The notes under the pieces were generated by a model. The model was given only the letters and a program-made list of their open reading frames with translations, did no database searches and was not told where the DNA came from. Below are positions 16,309 through 24,861 of a DNA stretch of 64,000 nt, in pieces (the first letter of the stretch is position 1; every line of letters starts with the position of its first letter). This DNA comes from Amycolatopsis balhimycina FH 1894 (GTDB lineage Bacteria; Actinomycetota; Actinomycetes; Mycobacteriales; Pseudonocardiaceae): NCBI RefSeq assembly GCF_000384295.1, contig NZ_KB913037.1:722762-786761 (forward strand), given 5' to 3'. The position numbers were made by a program, and so were the translations under genes.

Positions 16309-19300
16309 ATGCTGCCCTCGAAGCTTTGGCGCGCGACCACCACCACCCTCGCCGCGATCCTGGCCCTTGCGACCGCCGCGGTCCCCCCGGCCGGTGCCGC
16401 TCCACCCGTGGACCTGGCCGGCGCGCATTGGATCTGGTATCCGGAGGGCAACCCCCGCACCGCGGCGCCGGCCGGGACCCGGTACTTCCGCACGACGTTC
16501 ACCGTCCCCGCCGGCCCGGTCTCCGACGCCCGCTTCGTCGTCACCGGCGACGACGCCGCCGACGTCTGGCTCAACGGCACGCCGCTCGCCTCGTCCGCCC
16601 GCACCGCGCAGGCGTGGCGGACGGCGCTGCCGGTGGATCTGCGGCCCGCGCTCACCACCGGCGTCAACACCCTCGCCGTCGCGGTCCGCAACGACGGCGG
16701 CCCGGCCGGCCTGCTCGGACGCCTGCGCGTGACGACCGCGGCGGGCACCACCGACCTGGCGACGGGAGCCGCTTGGAAGAGCGCGGCGACCGCGCCCGAG
16801 GGCTGGGAACAGCGGGGCTTCGCCGACGGGACGTGGTCCGCTGCCGCCGACCTCGGCGCCTACGGCACCGCGCCCTGGGGCCGGAGCGTCACCGCGCCGA
16901 ACCCCGCCGCGCAGTCACCCCTTTCGGTCGCGAGCGCGACCGTCGGGAACCGGGTGAACCCCCTGGGGGCCGACCCGGGCCGAGCTCGCTTCGCCTGGAA
17001 GCTCGCGTCCCCGGCAACGCAGCAACGCCAGTCGGCGTACCAGATCGTGGTGTCCGCCGGCGGAAGCAGCGTCTGGGACAGCGGCCGTGTCGCCTCCGCG
17101 CAGCAGGCCGACGTCGCTTACGGAGGCCCGGCCCTCGCCTCGCTGACCGCCTACACCTGGCGCGTCCGCGTCTGGGACGCCCAGGGCCGGCCGAGCGGCT
17201 GGAGCCCCGTCCAGCGCTTCGAAACCGCGTTGCGCGACCCGGCGACCGAATGGACGGGCGCCTTCGTCGGCCGCGCCACGGCCGGCCCGGACCTCGCCGG
17301 GGCGAGCTGGATCTGGTACCCCGAGGGCGATCCGCTCGGCGGCGTACCGCCGTCGACGCGGTTCTTCCGCAAGACCGTCGACCTGGCCGCGGCCCCCGCG
17401 AAAGCCACCCTGGTCGTGACCGGGGACGACACCGCCACGGTGTGGGTCAACGGGACGAAGGTCACCGACTCGCCGCGGGTCGCCGACTCGTGGAAGACGG
17501 CCGCCGTCGCCGAGGTCGGCAGCCTGCTGACGGCCGGGACGAACACCATCGCGGTCAGCACCGAGAACACCACGCAGAGCCCGGCCGGGACGATCGCGAA
17601 GCTCACCGTCCAAGGTGGACCCACGCTTGTCACCGACGGGACGTGGAAGGCGAGCCAGACCGGCCCGGACGGCTGGCAGCAACGCGCCTTCGACGACAGC
17701 GCTTGGCCCGCGGCACGCGCGCTGACCGCGTACGGCACCGGGCCGTGGGGCGCGAACGTCGCCGTGAGCCCGCCCGCTCCCCTGGTGCGCAAGAGCTTCA
17801 TCGTCTCGAAGCCGGTGGCGAGCGCGCGGCTGCTGACGACCGCGCTCGGGCTGCAGGAGACCCACCTCAACGGCGCCAAGGTCGGCGGCGAGGTCCTCGC
17901 GCCCGGCTGGACCGACTACACGAAACGCGTGCAGTACCGCGTTTCGGACGTGACCAGGCAGATCCGTGCCGGGGAGAACGTGCTGGGCGCGATGGTGGGC
18001 AACGGCTGGTACTCCGGGAGCGTCGGCATCGCCGGCAGCCAGAAGTACGGCACCGAGCCGTGGTACTCGGCGCAGCTGAAGCTGACGTTCACCGACGGCA
18101 CGTCCACCACGGTCGCGACCGACGGCACGTGGAAGGCCGGCGACGGCCCGATCCGCGCCGACGACCTCTACCAGGGCGAGACCTACGACGCCCGGCTCGC
18201 GACGGGCTGGGACCGGCCCGGGTTCGACGACCGCACCTGGGCGGCACCCCGGGTGAAGACCGGGGCGAAGCCGAACCTGGTGTCCCAAGTGGACAACGGC
18301 GTCACGGTGCAGCAGGAGTTCCACCCGGTCTCGTGGACACAACCGAAGCCGGGGGTCTGGGTCGCCGACCTGGGCCAGAACTTCAGCGGCTGGAACCGGC
18401 TGTCGGTGACCGGACCGGCCGGCACCACCGTGACCATGCGGCACGCCGAGGTGCTCAATCCCGACGGCACGATCTACACGACGAACCTGCGTGCGGCGCA
18501 GGCGACCGACCGGTTCACCCTGGCAGGCACCGGCGGTGCCGAAACGTACGAGCCGCGGTTCACCGTGCACGGCTACCGGTACGTCGAGCTGACCGGGCTG
18601 CCGTCCGCGCCGACCGCGTCGACCCTCACCGGGCGGGCGATGTGGACCTCCGGTGCGCAGGCCGGCACGTTCACGACGTCGAACGCGCTGGTGAACCAGC
18701 TGCAGCACAACATCCTGTGGGGTGAGCGCTCGAACATGCTGTCGGTGCCGAGCGACTGCCCGCAGCGGGACGAGCGCCTGGGCTGGACCGGCGACATCGG
18801 GATCTTCGCCGGCACGTCGACGTTCAACCTCGACGTGGCGAACTTCCTCGGCAAGTTCAGCGACGACCTCGTCGACGCGCAGCACGACGACGGGTCGTTC
18901 ACCGACGTCGCGCCGGGCGTGCTGAGCGGCTCCGGCACGGCGGGCTGGGGCGACGCGGGTGTCATCGTGCCCTACACGCTGTGGCAGCGGTACGGCGACA
19001 CCGGCGTGATCGACGAACACTTCGCCGCGATGGTGAAGTGGGTCGAGTACCTGCGCTCGACGTCCGGCGCCGACCTGATCCGCGACCACCAGACGTACGG
19101 GGACTGGCTCAACGTCAACGACGAGACCCCGCACGACCTGGTCTCGACGGCGTTCTTCGCGTGGTCGTCGCGACTGGTGTCGCGGATGGCCGCGGCCACC
19201 GGGCACACCGCCGAAGCAACCAAGTACGGGGCGCTCGCCGACCAGATCGGCGTCGCGTTCACGAACCGGTTCACGCAGGCGGACGGCACGGTCGGGGCGA

Positions 19301-19962
19301 ACACGCAGACCGGGTACGTCCTGGCGCTGACGTTCGGGTTGCTCCCGGCCGACCGCGTCCAGCCGACGGCCGACAAACTCGCCGCGAAGGTGGCGGCGAG
19401 CGGCGGGCACCTGAGCGTCGGCTTCCTCGGCGTCGAGAACCTTCTCCCGGTGCTGGCCGCGCACGGCCACGCCGACGTCGCCTACCAGGTCCTGCTGCAG
19501 CCGGACTTCCCCGGCTGGGGTTACATGATCGGCCACGGCGCGACGACGATCTGGGAGCGCTGGGACGGCATCAAGCCGGACGGCTCGTTCAACGACCCGG
19601 GGATGAACTCCTTCAACCACTACGGCCTCGGGTCGGTCGGTGACTTCCTCTACCGGTCGATCGGCGGGCTCGCCCCGGCTTCCCCGGGGTACGCGTCCCT
19701 GCTGGTGGCGCCCCGCCCGGGCGGGGGCCTGACGTCGGCGAAGTCGGCGTACGAGACACCGTACGGCGGCGCGGTCAGCGACTGGTCGATCTCGGCCGGG
19801 AAGCTGACGCTGCGGGTGACGATCCCGGCGGGCGCCTCGGCGACGGTCCGGGTGCCGACGTCGCGGCCCGGGTCGGTGACCGCACCGCCCGAAGCGGTGC
19901 CGTCCGCACCGGGAACGTACTTCCTGCCCGCGGGTTCGTACGTCTTCACGGCTCCGGCGTGA
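16309..19962 (+). CDS. Secreted alpha-L-rhamnosidase, GH78, with duplicated N-terminal module
   Basis: 1217 residues. A signal peptide (TTLAAILALATAAVPPAGAA) precedes two copies of a beta-sandwich module: one near residue 40 (GAHWIWYPEGNP) and one near 325 (GASWIWYPEGDP). The regular GH78 N-terminal domains follow. The (alpha/alpha)6 catalytic domain has the general acid motif SDCPQRDERLGWTGD near residue 820, and the downstream block TIWERWDG followed by NHYGLGSVGDFLY. A C-terminal beta-domain ends the protein. It would remove terminal rhamnose from plant glycosides or rhamnogalacturonan. A strong terminator follows immediately. Confidence 0.92.
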   Translation: MLPSKLWRATTTTLAAILALATAAVPPAGAAPPVDLAGAHWIWYPEGNPRTAAPAGTRYFRTTFTVPAGPVSDARFVVTGDDAADVWLNGTPLASSARTAQAWRTALPVDLRPALTTGVNTLAVAVRNDGGPAGLLGRLRVTTAAGTTDLATGAAWKSAATAPEGWEQRGFADGTWSAAADLGAYGTAPWGRSVTAPNPAAQSPLSVASATVGNRVNPLGADPGRARFAWKLASPATQQRQSAYQIVVSAGGSSVWDSGRVASAQQADVAYGGPALASLTAYTWRVRVWDAQGRPSGWSPVQRFETALRDPATEWTGAFVGRATAGPDLAGASWIWYPEGDPLGGVPPSTRFFRKTVDLAAAPAKATLVVTGDDTATVWVNGTKVTDSPRVADSWKTAAVAEVGSLLTAGTNTIAVSTENTTQSPAGTIAKLTVQGGPTLVTDGTWKASQTGPDGWQQRAFDDSAWPAARALTAYGTGPWGANVAVSPPAPLVRKSFIVSKPVASARLLTTALGLQETHLNGAKVGGEVLAPGWTDYTKRVQYRVSDVTRQIRAGENVLGAMVGNGWYSGSVGIAGSQKYGTEPWYSAQLKLTFTDGTSTTVATDGTWKAGDGPIRADDLYQGETYDARLATGWDRPGFDDRTWAAPRVKTGAKPNLVSQVDNGVTVQQEFHPVSWTQPKPGVWVADLGQNFSGWNRLSVTGPAGTTVTMRHAEVLNPDGTIYTTNLRAAQATDRFTLAGTGGAETYEPRFTVHGYRYVELTGLPSAPTASTLTGRAMWTSGAQAGTFTTSNALVNQLQHNILWGERSNMLSVPSDCPQRDERLGWTGDIGIFAGTSTFNLDVANFLGKFSDDLVDAQHDDGSFTDVAPGVLSGSGTAGWGDAGVIVPYTLWQRYGDTGVIDEHFAAMVKWVEYLRSTSGADLIRDHQTYGDWLNVNDETPHDLVSTAFFAWSSRLVSRMAAATGHTAEATKYGALADQIGVAFTNRFTQADGTVGANTQTGYVLALTFGLLPADRVQPTADKLAAKVAASGGHLSVGFLGVENLLPVLAAHGHADVAYQVLLQPDFPGWGYMIGHGATTIWERWDGIKPDGSFNDPGMNSFNHYGLGSVGDFLYRSIGGLAPASPGYASLLVAPRPGGGLTSAKSAYETPYGGAVSDWSISAGKLTLRVTIPAGASATVRVPTSRPGSVTAPPEAVPSAPGTYFLPAGSYVFTAPA

Positions 19963-19967
19963 CCGGC

Positions 19968-20006
19968 GAGCCGGTGCCGCCGCGGAAAGTGCGGCGGCAC
20001 CGGCTC
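19968..20006 (+). terminator. Rho-independent-type hairpin after the rhamnosidase gene
   Basis: Two perfect 16-base arms (19968-19983 and 19991-20006) with a 7-base loop GGAAAGT start six bases after the rhamnosidase stop. No T-run follows, as is normal in high-G+C actinomycetes. It may also serve the convergent zinc-ribbon gene, which ends at 20026. Confidence 0.8.
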
Positions 20007-20025
20007 GAGCAGGCCGGAAGCGCCG

Positions 20026-20370
20026 TCAGCGGCGCAGCGCGACGTTCAGCACGTCCCCGGCGTGGTCCAGGCAGTCCACGCAGATCACCGCGTCCCGCGC
20101 GGCGCAGTCCACTCGCAGCAGTGGGCGCCGGAGCCCGAGGAACGTCCGGCGCTCGCGGCGGCCGCAGAAGTCGCAGACCGCGGCCAGCGGTGACGTCACC
20201 GCCGCCAGTACGTCCCCGGCGCCGCTCTCCCGGTCGGCGCCGTCGCGCACCACGCGCAGGCCCGCGCGGGCGCAGTCCAGGCAGATCGGCCCGTTCCGGC
20301 CTGGCACCCGGGGATCGCGCCGCCTGCCGCAGAACCGGCACGGCGCGCCGGCCCCGTTCGTCGCCGTCAC
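20026..20370 (-). CDS. Tandem C4 zinc-ribbon protein (ClpX-type fingers)
   Basis: 114 residues from a GTG with GGAGG five bases upstream. It holds two similar four-cysteine fingers: CRFCGRR...ICLDC (about residues 11-33) and CDFCGRR...ICVDC (about 66-100). Each resembles the ClpX N-terminal zinc-binding domain, where dimers bind partner proteins. There is no AAA+ or DNA-binding part, so an adaptor or a metal/redox-responsive role is possible. The internal duplication is clear by eye. It is convergent with the rhamnosidase gene and shares its terminator region. Confidence 0.75.
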   Translation of the reverse strand: MTATNGAGAPCRFCGRRRDPRVPGRNGPICLDCARAGLRVVRDGADRESGAGDVLAAVTSPLAAVCDFCGRRERRTFLGLRRPLLRVDCAARDAVICVDCLDHAGDVLNVALRR

Positions 20371-20565
20371 TGCGGCCTCCTCACGGTTTCGCCGCCCGCG
20401 CGCCCGGGAATCCGGGCCACGGTGCGCCTCACCCCGGTCACGCTACTCCGGCTCACGGGGACCCTGCGGCTTGTGCGGCAGGTGGCGCGCCCGGTGGAAC
20501 CCGGAGGCACGCTCGACCGGGTCTCCTGGCCGCGGTGACGGGTACGAGCGGGCAGGAGGAACCCC

Positions 20566-21831
20566 TTGTCGTCGTTGACGGTGTTGTTCGGAGTGGCCGG
20601 CCTGCTCGCGCTCGCCGCGGCGATCGTGCCGAAGCTGGTCGCCGACCGGCCGTTCTCGGTGCCGCTGGTGATGCTCGTCGCCGGGGTCGTGCTCGGGCTG
20701 CTGCCGCTGCCCGCCCCCTACGGCAACGGCTGGGGCGACCCGGCCGCCCACTTGGACGGCGTGGAATCCTTCACCCAGCTGGGCATCCTGGTCGCGCTCG
20801 CCGGGGCGGGCCTGTCGGTCGACCGCCCCTTCGGCCTGAAACGCTGGGGCTCGACGTGGCGGCTGCTCGCCCTGACCATGCCGGTGTCGATCCTGGTGAT
20901 CGCCCTGCTCGGGTACTGGTGGCTGGCCCTCGCGCCCGGGGTGGCGCTGCTGCTGGCCGCGGCACTGGCACCGACGGACCCGGTGCTGGCAGGCGACGTC
21001 GGTGTGCCGCACCCCGACGTCGAGCCGGAACTGGCCAGGGACAACGAGATCCGCTTCACGCTGACCACGGAGGCCGGGCTCAACGACGGCCTCACCATGC
21101 CGTTCGTCCTGCTCGGCCTGGCGCTGGCGGGCAGCGAGCCCCGCCTGGACCTCTCCTGGGTACTGGTGGACCTGCTCCTGCCCCTGGTGATCGGCGTCGT
21201 GGTCGGCCTCATCACCGGGCGGGTGCTCGGCTGGGCGATCTTCCGGACGCCGTCGGACCGGCTGCGGCTGGCCGAGTACGCCGACGGGCTGGTCCTGCTC
21301 GCCCTCGCGTTCGTGCCCTACGCGCTCTCGGAACTGTGTCACGGCAACGGGTTCGTCGCCGTGTTCGTCGCGGCGGTCGCCGTCCGCACGCAGGAACGCG
21401 AGCACGAGTACCACGGCGTCCTGCACGCGTTCGGCCACCAGCTGGAACGGCTGTTCGTCCCGCTCGCCCTGCTCGGGGTGGGGCTGGCCATCGGCGACGG
21501 CCTGCTGCGCGGGCTGCGCCCCCTCGAAGTGGTGATCGCCGTCGTCGCGGTGCTCGTGGTGCGGCCGGTGGTGGGCTGGCTTTCGCTGGTCGGCGCGCCG
21601 TCACCCGGACGCCCGGCGACCGCGGCGATCGCGTTCTTCGGTGTCCGCGGCATCGGGACGCTCTACTACCTGGCCTACGCGCTCAACCGGCTCCCGGTGC
21701 TTCAGCAGGACGTGCTGTGGCGGGTCGGCGCGCTCGCCGTCGCCGTGTCGGTGATCGTCCACGGCGTCCTCGCGGAGCCGGCGATCCAGCGGATCGAGCG
21801 CACGGGTGGTCACTTGCCGGCCGATGTGTAG
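20566..21831 (+). CDS. Cation:proton antiporter, CPA1-type
   Basis: 421 residues and about 12 membrane segments. The TTG start is supported by GGAGGA just upstream. Features of Na+/H+ antiporters are present: ALAPTDPVLAGDVG (the ND/TD ion site) and TTEAGLNDGLTMPFVL carrying paired acidic and Asn residues in a discontinuous helix. FFGVRGIGTLYYLAYAL near the C-terminus matches the conserved Arg-containing helix. It would exchange Na+ or K+ for H+ for pH and salt balance. The CsbD stress protein follows, which fits a salt or osmotic stress context. Confidence 0.92.
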   Translation: MSSLTVLFGVAGLLALAAAIVPKLVADRPFSVPLVMLVAGVVLGLLPLPAPYGNGWGDPAAHLDGVESFTQLGILVALAGAGLSVDRPFGLKRWGSTWRLLALTMPVSILVIALLGYWWLALAPGVALLLAAALAPTDPVLAGDVGVPHPDVEPELARDNEIRFTLTTEAGLNDGLTMPFVLLGLALAGSEPRLDLSWVLVDLLLPLVIGVVVGLITGRVLGWAIFRTPSDRLRLAEYADGLVLLALAFVPYALSELCHGNGFVAVFVAAVAVRTQEREHEYHGVLHAFGHQLERLFVPLALLGVGLAIGDGLLRGLRPLEVVIAVVAVLVVRPVVGWLSLVGAPSPGRPATAAIAFFGVRGIGTLYYLAYALNRLPVLQQDVLWRVGALAVAVSVIVHGVLAEPAIQRIERTGGHLPADV

Positions 21832-21917
21832 GCGCGCGGTGAGCGGGTATCAGACTGTCAAGGCCCTTTTGGCGACTGGCCGATCCGGAAATGTCGCCGC
21901 GACCGGAAGGTGCATTC

Positions 21918-22100
21918 ATGAACGACAAACTCGAGAACAAGGGCGAAGAGCTCAAGGGCCGGGCCAAGGAAGCCGTCGGCGACGCCACCGACAACGAGCA
22001 GTGGCAGGCCGAGGGCAAGTCGGAGCAGGCCAAGGGCTCGCTCAAGCAGGCCGGCGAGAAGATCAAGGACGCCGTGAAGGGTGTCACGGACAAGAAGTGA
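21918..22100 (+). CDS. CsbD-family stress protein
   Basis: 60 residues, very hydrophilic and helical: MNDKLENKGEELKGRAKEA, GDATDNEQWQAEGKSEQAKG. This is the standard CsbD pattern of Lys/Glu repeats without hydrophobic core. Family members rise under general stress; their biochemical role is not known. RBS GGAAGG lies 8 bases before the ATG. It lies 86 bases after the antiporter and just before a perfect terminator hairpin. Confidence 0.9.
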   Translation: MNDKLENKGEELKGRAKEAVGDATDNEQWQAEGKSEQAKGSLKQAGEKIKDAVKGVTDKK

Positions 22101-22109
22101 CCCGTTCTC

Positions 22110-22139
22110 CGCTGCCGCACCCCCGGGGGTGCGGCAGCG
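22110..22139 (+). terminator. Perfect 30-base palindromic terminator after csbD-like gene
   Basis: Two 15-base arms (22110-22124 and 22125-22139) are fully complementary, so the RNA would form a long G+C stem with a tiny CCGG-type loop. It starts 9 bases after the CsbD stop and ends 22 bases before the next GTG start. Confidence 0.8.
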
Positions 22140-22161
22140 GGCTCATTTCTGGGGGTGGCAC

Positions 22162-23040
22162 GTGTTCGACGGCTTCACACTGGACCGCGTCGACGTCGGT
22201 GACGTGACCCTGCGGGTGCGCCACGGTGGCTCGGGGCCACCGGTCCTGCTGGTGCACGGGCATCCGCGTACCCACACGACGTGGTACCGCGTCGCCCCGC
22301 AGCTCGCGGAGCGCTTCACGGTCGTGTGCGCGGACACCCGCGGCTACGGCGAGTCCGGCAAGCCACCCACCGACGAAAACCACACGCCCTACAGCAAACG
22401 CGTCATGGCGGCCGACTGCGTCGCGCTGATGCGCCACCTCGGGCACGAGCGGTTCTTCGTGGCGGGCCACGACCGCGGCGCCTGCGTGGCGACGCGGCTG
22501 GCGCTGGATCACCCGTCGGTGGTCCGCGCCGCGGCGATCCTCGACTCCGTCCCGATCGGCGAGGCCCTCGGCCGCTGCGACGCGCGGTTCGCGCGGGAGT
22601 GGTTCCACTGGTTCTTCTTCGCCCAGCCGGAGAAGCCCGAACGGGTGATCACCGCCGACCCCGACGCCTGGTACAACGTCGGTACGAAGAACACGCCCGA
22701 GCGGCTCGGCGAAGAGAACTTCGCCGACTTCCACCGCGCGATCCACGACCCGGCCACGGTCGCCGCGATGCTCGAGGACTACCGCGCTGGCCTGGGTGTC
22801 GACCGCGCCCACGACGACGCGGACCGGGCCGCCGGCCGGCGGATCACCTGCCCCACGATGGTGCTCTGGTCCAGCGATGACGACCTGGAGGACCTCTATG
22901 GTGACGTCCTGGGCGTCTGGCGCCCGTGGACGACCGATCTGCGCGGGCACGCGATCAAGTCCGGGCACCACGTGGCCGAAGAGAACCCGGAAGACCTGGC
23001 CGCCGCACTGAGCGAGTTCTTCGGCGGGATTCAGCGGTAG
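22162..23040 (+). CDS. Alpha/beta hydrolase, haloacetate dehalogenase-like
   Basis: 292 residues from a GTG preceded by GGGGGTGG. It has the alpha/beta-hydrolase fold: oxyanion HGHPRTHTTW, nucleophile elbow GHDRGACVATRLALDHP with Asp as nucleophile, and the His in SGHHVAEENPEDL. The cap segment WFHWFFFAQPEKPERVI and DPDAWY closely follows the pattern of fluoroacetate/haloacetate dehalogenases, where His, Trp and Tyr bind the halide. Such enzymes hydrolyse C-halogen bonds, but relatives are epoxide or ester hydrolases, so the substrate is not certain. Probably its own transcription unit after the terminator. Confidence 0.85.
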   Translation: MFDGFTLDRVDVGDVTLRVRHGGSGPPVLLVHGHPRTHTTWYRVAPQLAERFTVVCADTRGYGESGKPPTDENHTPYSKRVMAADCVALMRHLGHERFFVAGHDRGACVATRLALDHPSVVRAAAILDSVPIGEALGRCDARFAREWFHWFFFAQPEKPERVITADPDAWYNVGTKNTPERLGEENFADFHRAIHDPATVAAMLEDYRAGLGVDRAHDDADRAAGRRITCPTMVLWSSDDDLEDLYGDVLGVWRPWTTDLRGHAIKSGHHVAEENPEDLAAALSEFFGGIQR

Positions 23041-23118
23041 CGGGAGCACCGACCGCCTCGCGCTCCGGGGTGTCCTCGGGACGCAGTCGCCCGGCGTCGA
23101 GGAAGAACCCCGCTTGGG

Positions 23119-24861
23119 CTAGCCCGTCGTGCGGCGGGTGCCGTCGCCGAGGGGTTCCGTCCACCCCGCCGCGTCGAGGCGTTCCAGCAGGGGGATCATC
23201 ACGCGGCGAGTGCTGTCGAGGGCCTTGCGTGCCGCCGAAACCGTGAACGGCTGCGGCAGCAGACGCAGTTCGGCCACCGCCCGCTCGTCCGCGTCCGGCC
23301 CGAGCACCACCCCTTCGGCGACCGCCGTCAGCCGGCCGCGCCGGACGGCCGCGGCCAGTTCCCGCCTGCCGAGGCCCAGTGCCCGCAGTTCGTCCGCCTC
23401 CGGTGCGCGGAACGGGTGTTCCGCCAGCTGCTTCGCCACCTTTTCCAATGCCTTTTCGACGGCGGGGGCGAGCCCGGCGCCGGGCCGCCGGACGAGCCCG
23501 CCCGTCACCTCGAACCCGGTACCCGCCAGTATCGGGACGACCAGTTCCGCGGCGGGCAGGCCGAGCCGCTGCCGCAGGGCCTCCACCGGCACGCCCGCGG
23601 CCGTGCTGTCCCACGCGCCGACGATCGCGGTGGCCTCCGCGCGCAAGGCGGCGAACCGCTCCGGGTCCGCGAACCAGTCCCCCACCCGCTCGCCCGTCTC
23701 CGGCAGGCCCAGCACCGCGAAGTCCCCGGCGGGGACGAAACCGTTGCGGTGCAAGTACGTCCGGGCGAGATCGGGCCCGGCCAGCTCCCGGCCGCGCGCC
23801 CGGGCGGCGCCGCGGCGGGCCAGCGGGGGCGGGTCGACGTCGAGGACGTCGAAGCCGGCGGCGATCCGGTGCTCGCCGGGGTCGCGCAGAAGGCCTCGAT
23901 CCCCGGCCCGCAACGGCAGCGCGGTGGTCGTGGTCAGCCGGGCGGTGTCCGTCCCGAGTGGACGGACACGCACCGGCACCGCCGCCGTCCCCAGGTGGAC
24001 GACGAGGTACCGGTGCAGGTCCGCGGCAGCCGCACCTGCCGCACCTGCCGCACAACGCAGCCGGACGTCGAACTCCGTCGTGGTGCGCCAGCGGCCGGGC
24101 GTGAGCAGGACGTCGCCGCGCCGGACGTCGGCGCGAGCGGTGCCGCGCAGGTTCACCGCCACGCGGGCCACCGCTTCGACGCGATCACGGGGTTCGCCGA
24201 GCGCCTGCAGCCCGCGGACTCTCCCCCGCGCGTCGCCCAGCCGCAGCTCGTCGCCCACGGCGATGGTGCCGGCGGCCAGGGTGCCGGTGACGACCGTGCC
24301 CGCGCCGGACACCGTGAAGGCGCGGTCGATCCACAGCCGGACGTCGGCGGTCGTGTCGGGCGGCGGCAGTCTGGCGGTCAGCTCACCGATCGCCGCGCGC
24401 AGCTCGTCGAGGCCCGCGCCCGTCGTGCCACTGACGGCGACGCTCGGCACGGTACCCAACGACGTCGCCGCGATCTCCCGCAGCGCGACGGCCGTCGCGG
24501 CGGCCGGCCCGGCCCGGTCGGCCTTCGTGACGACCAGCAGGCCGCGGTCGGCACCGAAGGCGTCCAGCGCGGCGAGGTGCTCGGCCGACTGGGGCATCCA
24601 GCCCTCGTCCGCGGCGACGACGAACAGCACCGCCGGCGCCGGGCCCGCCCCGGCGAGCATGTTCGGCACGAACCGTTCGTGGCCCGGCACGTCCACGAAC
24701 GCGACGTCCTCGCCGCCGATCCGGGTCCAGGCGAACCCGAGGTCGATGGTCAGCCCGCGGCGGCGCTCCTCGGCCCAGCGGTCGGGTTCCATCCCGGTCA
24801 GCCGCCGCACGAGCGTGGACTTCCCGTGGTCGACGTGCCCGGCGGTGACGATCACCCGCAT
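23119..24861 (-). CDS. selB: Selenocysteine-specific translation elongation factor SelB
   Basis: 580 residues. The N-terminal GTPase domain shows G1 GHVDHGKSTL, the switch region RRRGLTIDLGFAW, G3 DVPGHERF and G4 TKAD. EF-Tu-like domains II and III follow (about 175-340). The C-terminal part (about 380-580) contains winged-helix repeats that bind the SECIS hairpin; the last one includes FTVSAARKALDSTRRVMIPL. SelB brings Sec-tRNA to in-frame UGA codons. Its ATG lies inside the end of selA (10-base overlap), so the two are cotranscribed and coupled. Confidence 0.96.
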   Translation of the reverse strand: MRVIVTAGHVDHGKSTLVRRLTGMEPDRWAEERRRGLTIDLGFAWTRIGGEDVAFVDVPGHERFVPNMLAGAGPAPAVLFVVAADEGWMPQSAEHLAALDAFGADRGLLVVTKADRAGPAAATAVALREIAATSLGTVPSVAVSGTTGAGLDELRAAIGELTARLPPPDTTADVRLWIDRAFTVSGAGTVVTGTLAAGTIAVGDELRLGDARGRVRGLQALGEPRDRVEAVARVAVNLRGTARADVRRGDVLLTPGRWRTTTEFDVRLRCAAGAAGAAAADLHRYLVVHLGTAAVPVRVRPLGTDTARLTTTTALPLRAGDRGLLRDPGEHRIAAGFDVLDVDPPPLARRGAARARGRELAGPDLARTYLHRNGFVPAGDFAVLGLPETGERVGDWFADPERFAALRAEATAIVGAWDSTAAGVPVEALRQRLGLPAAELVVPILAGTGFEVTGGLVRRPGAGLAPAVEKALEKVAKQLAEHPFRAPEADELRALGLGRRELAAAVRRGRLTAVAEGVVLGPDADERAVAELRLLPQPFTVSAARKALDSTRRVMIPLLERLDAAGWTEPLGDGTRRTTG

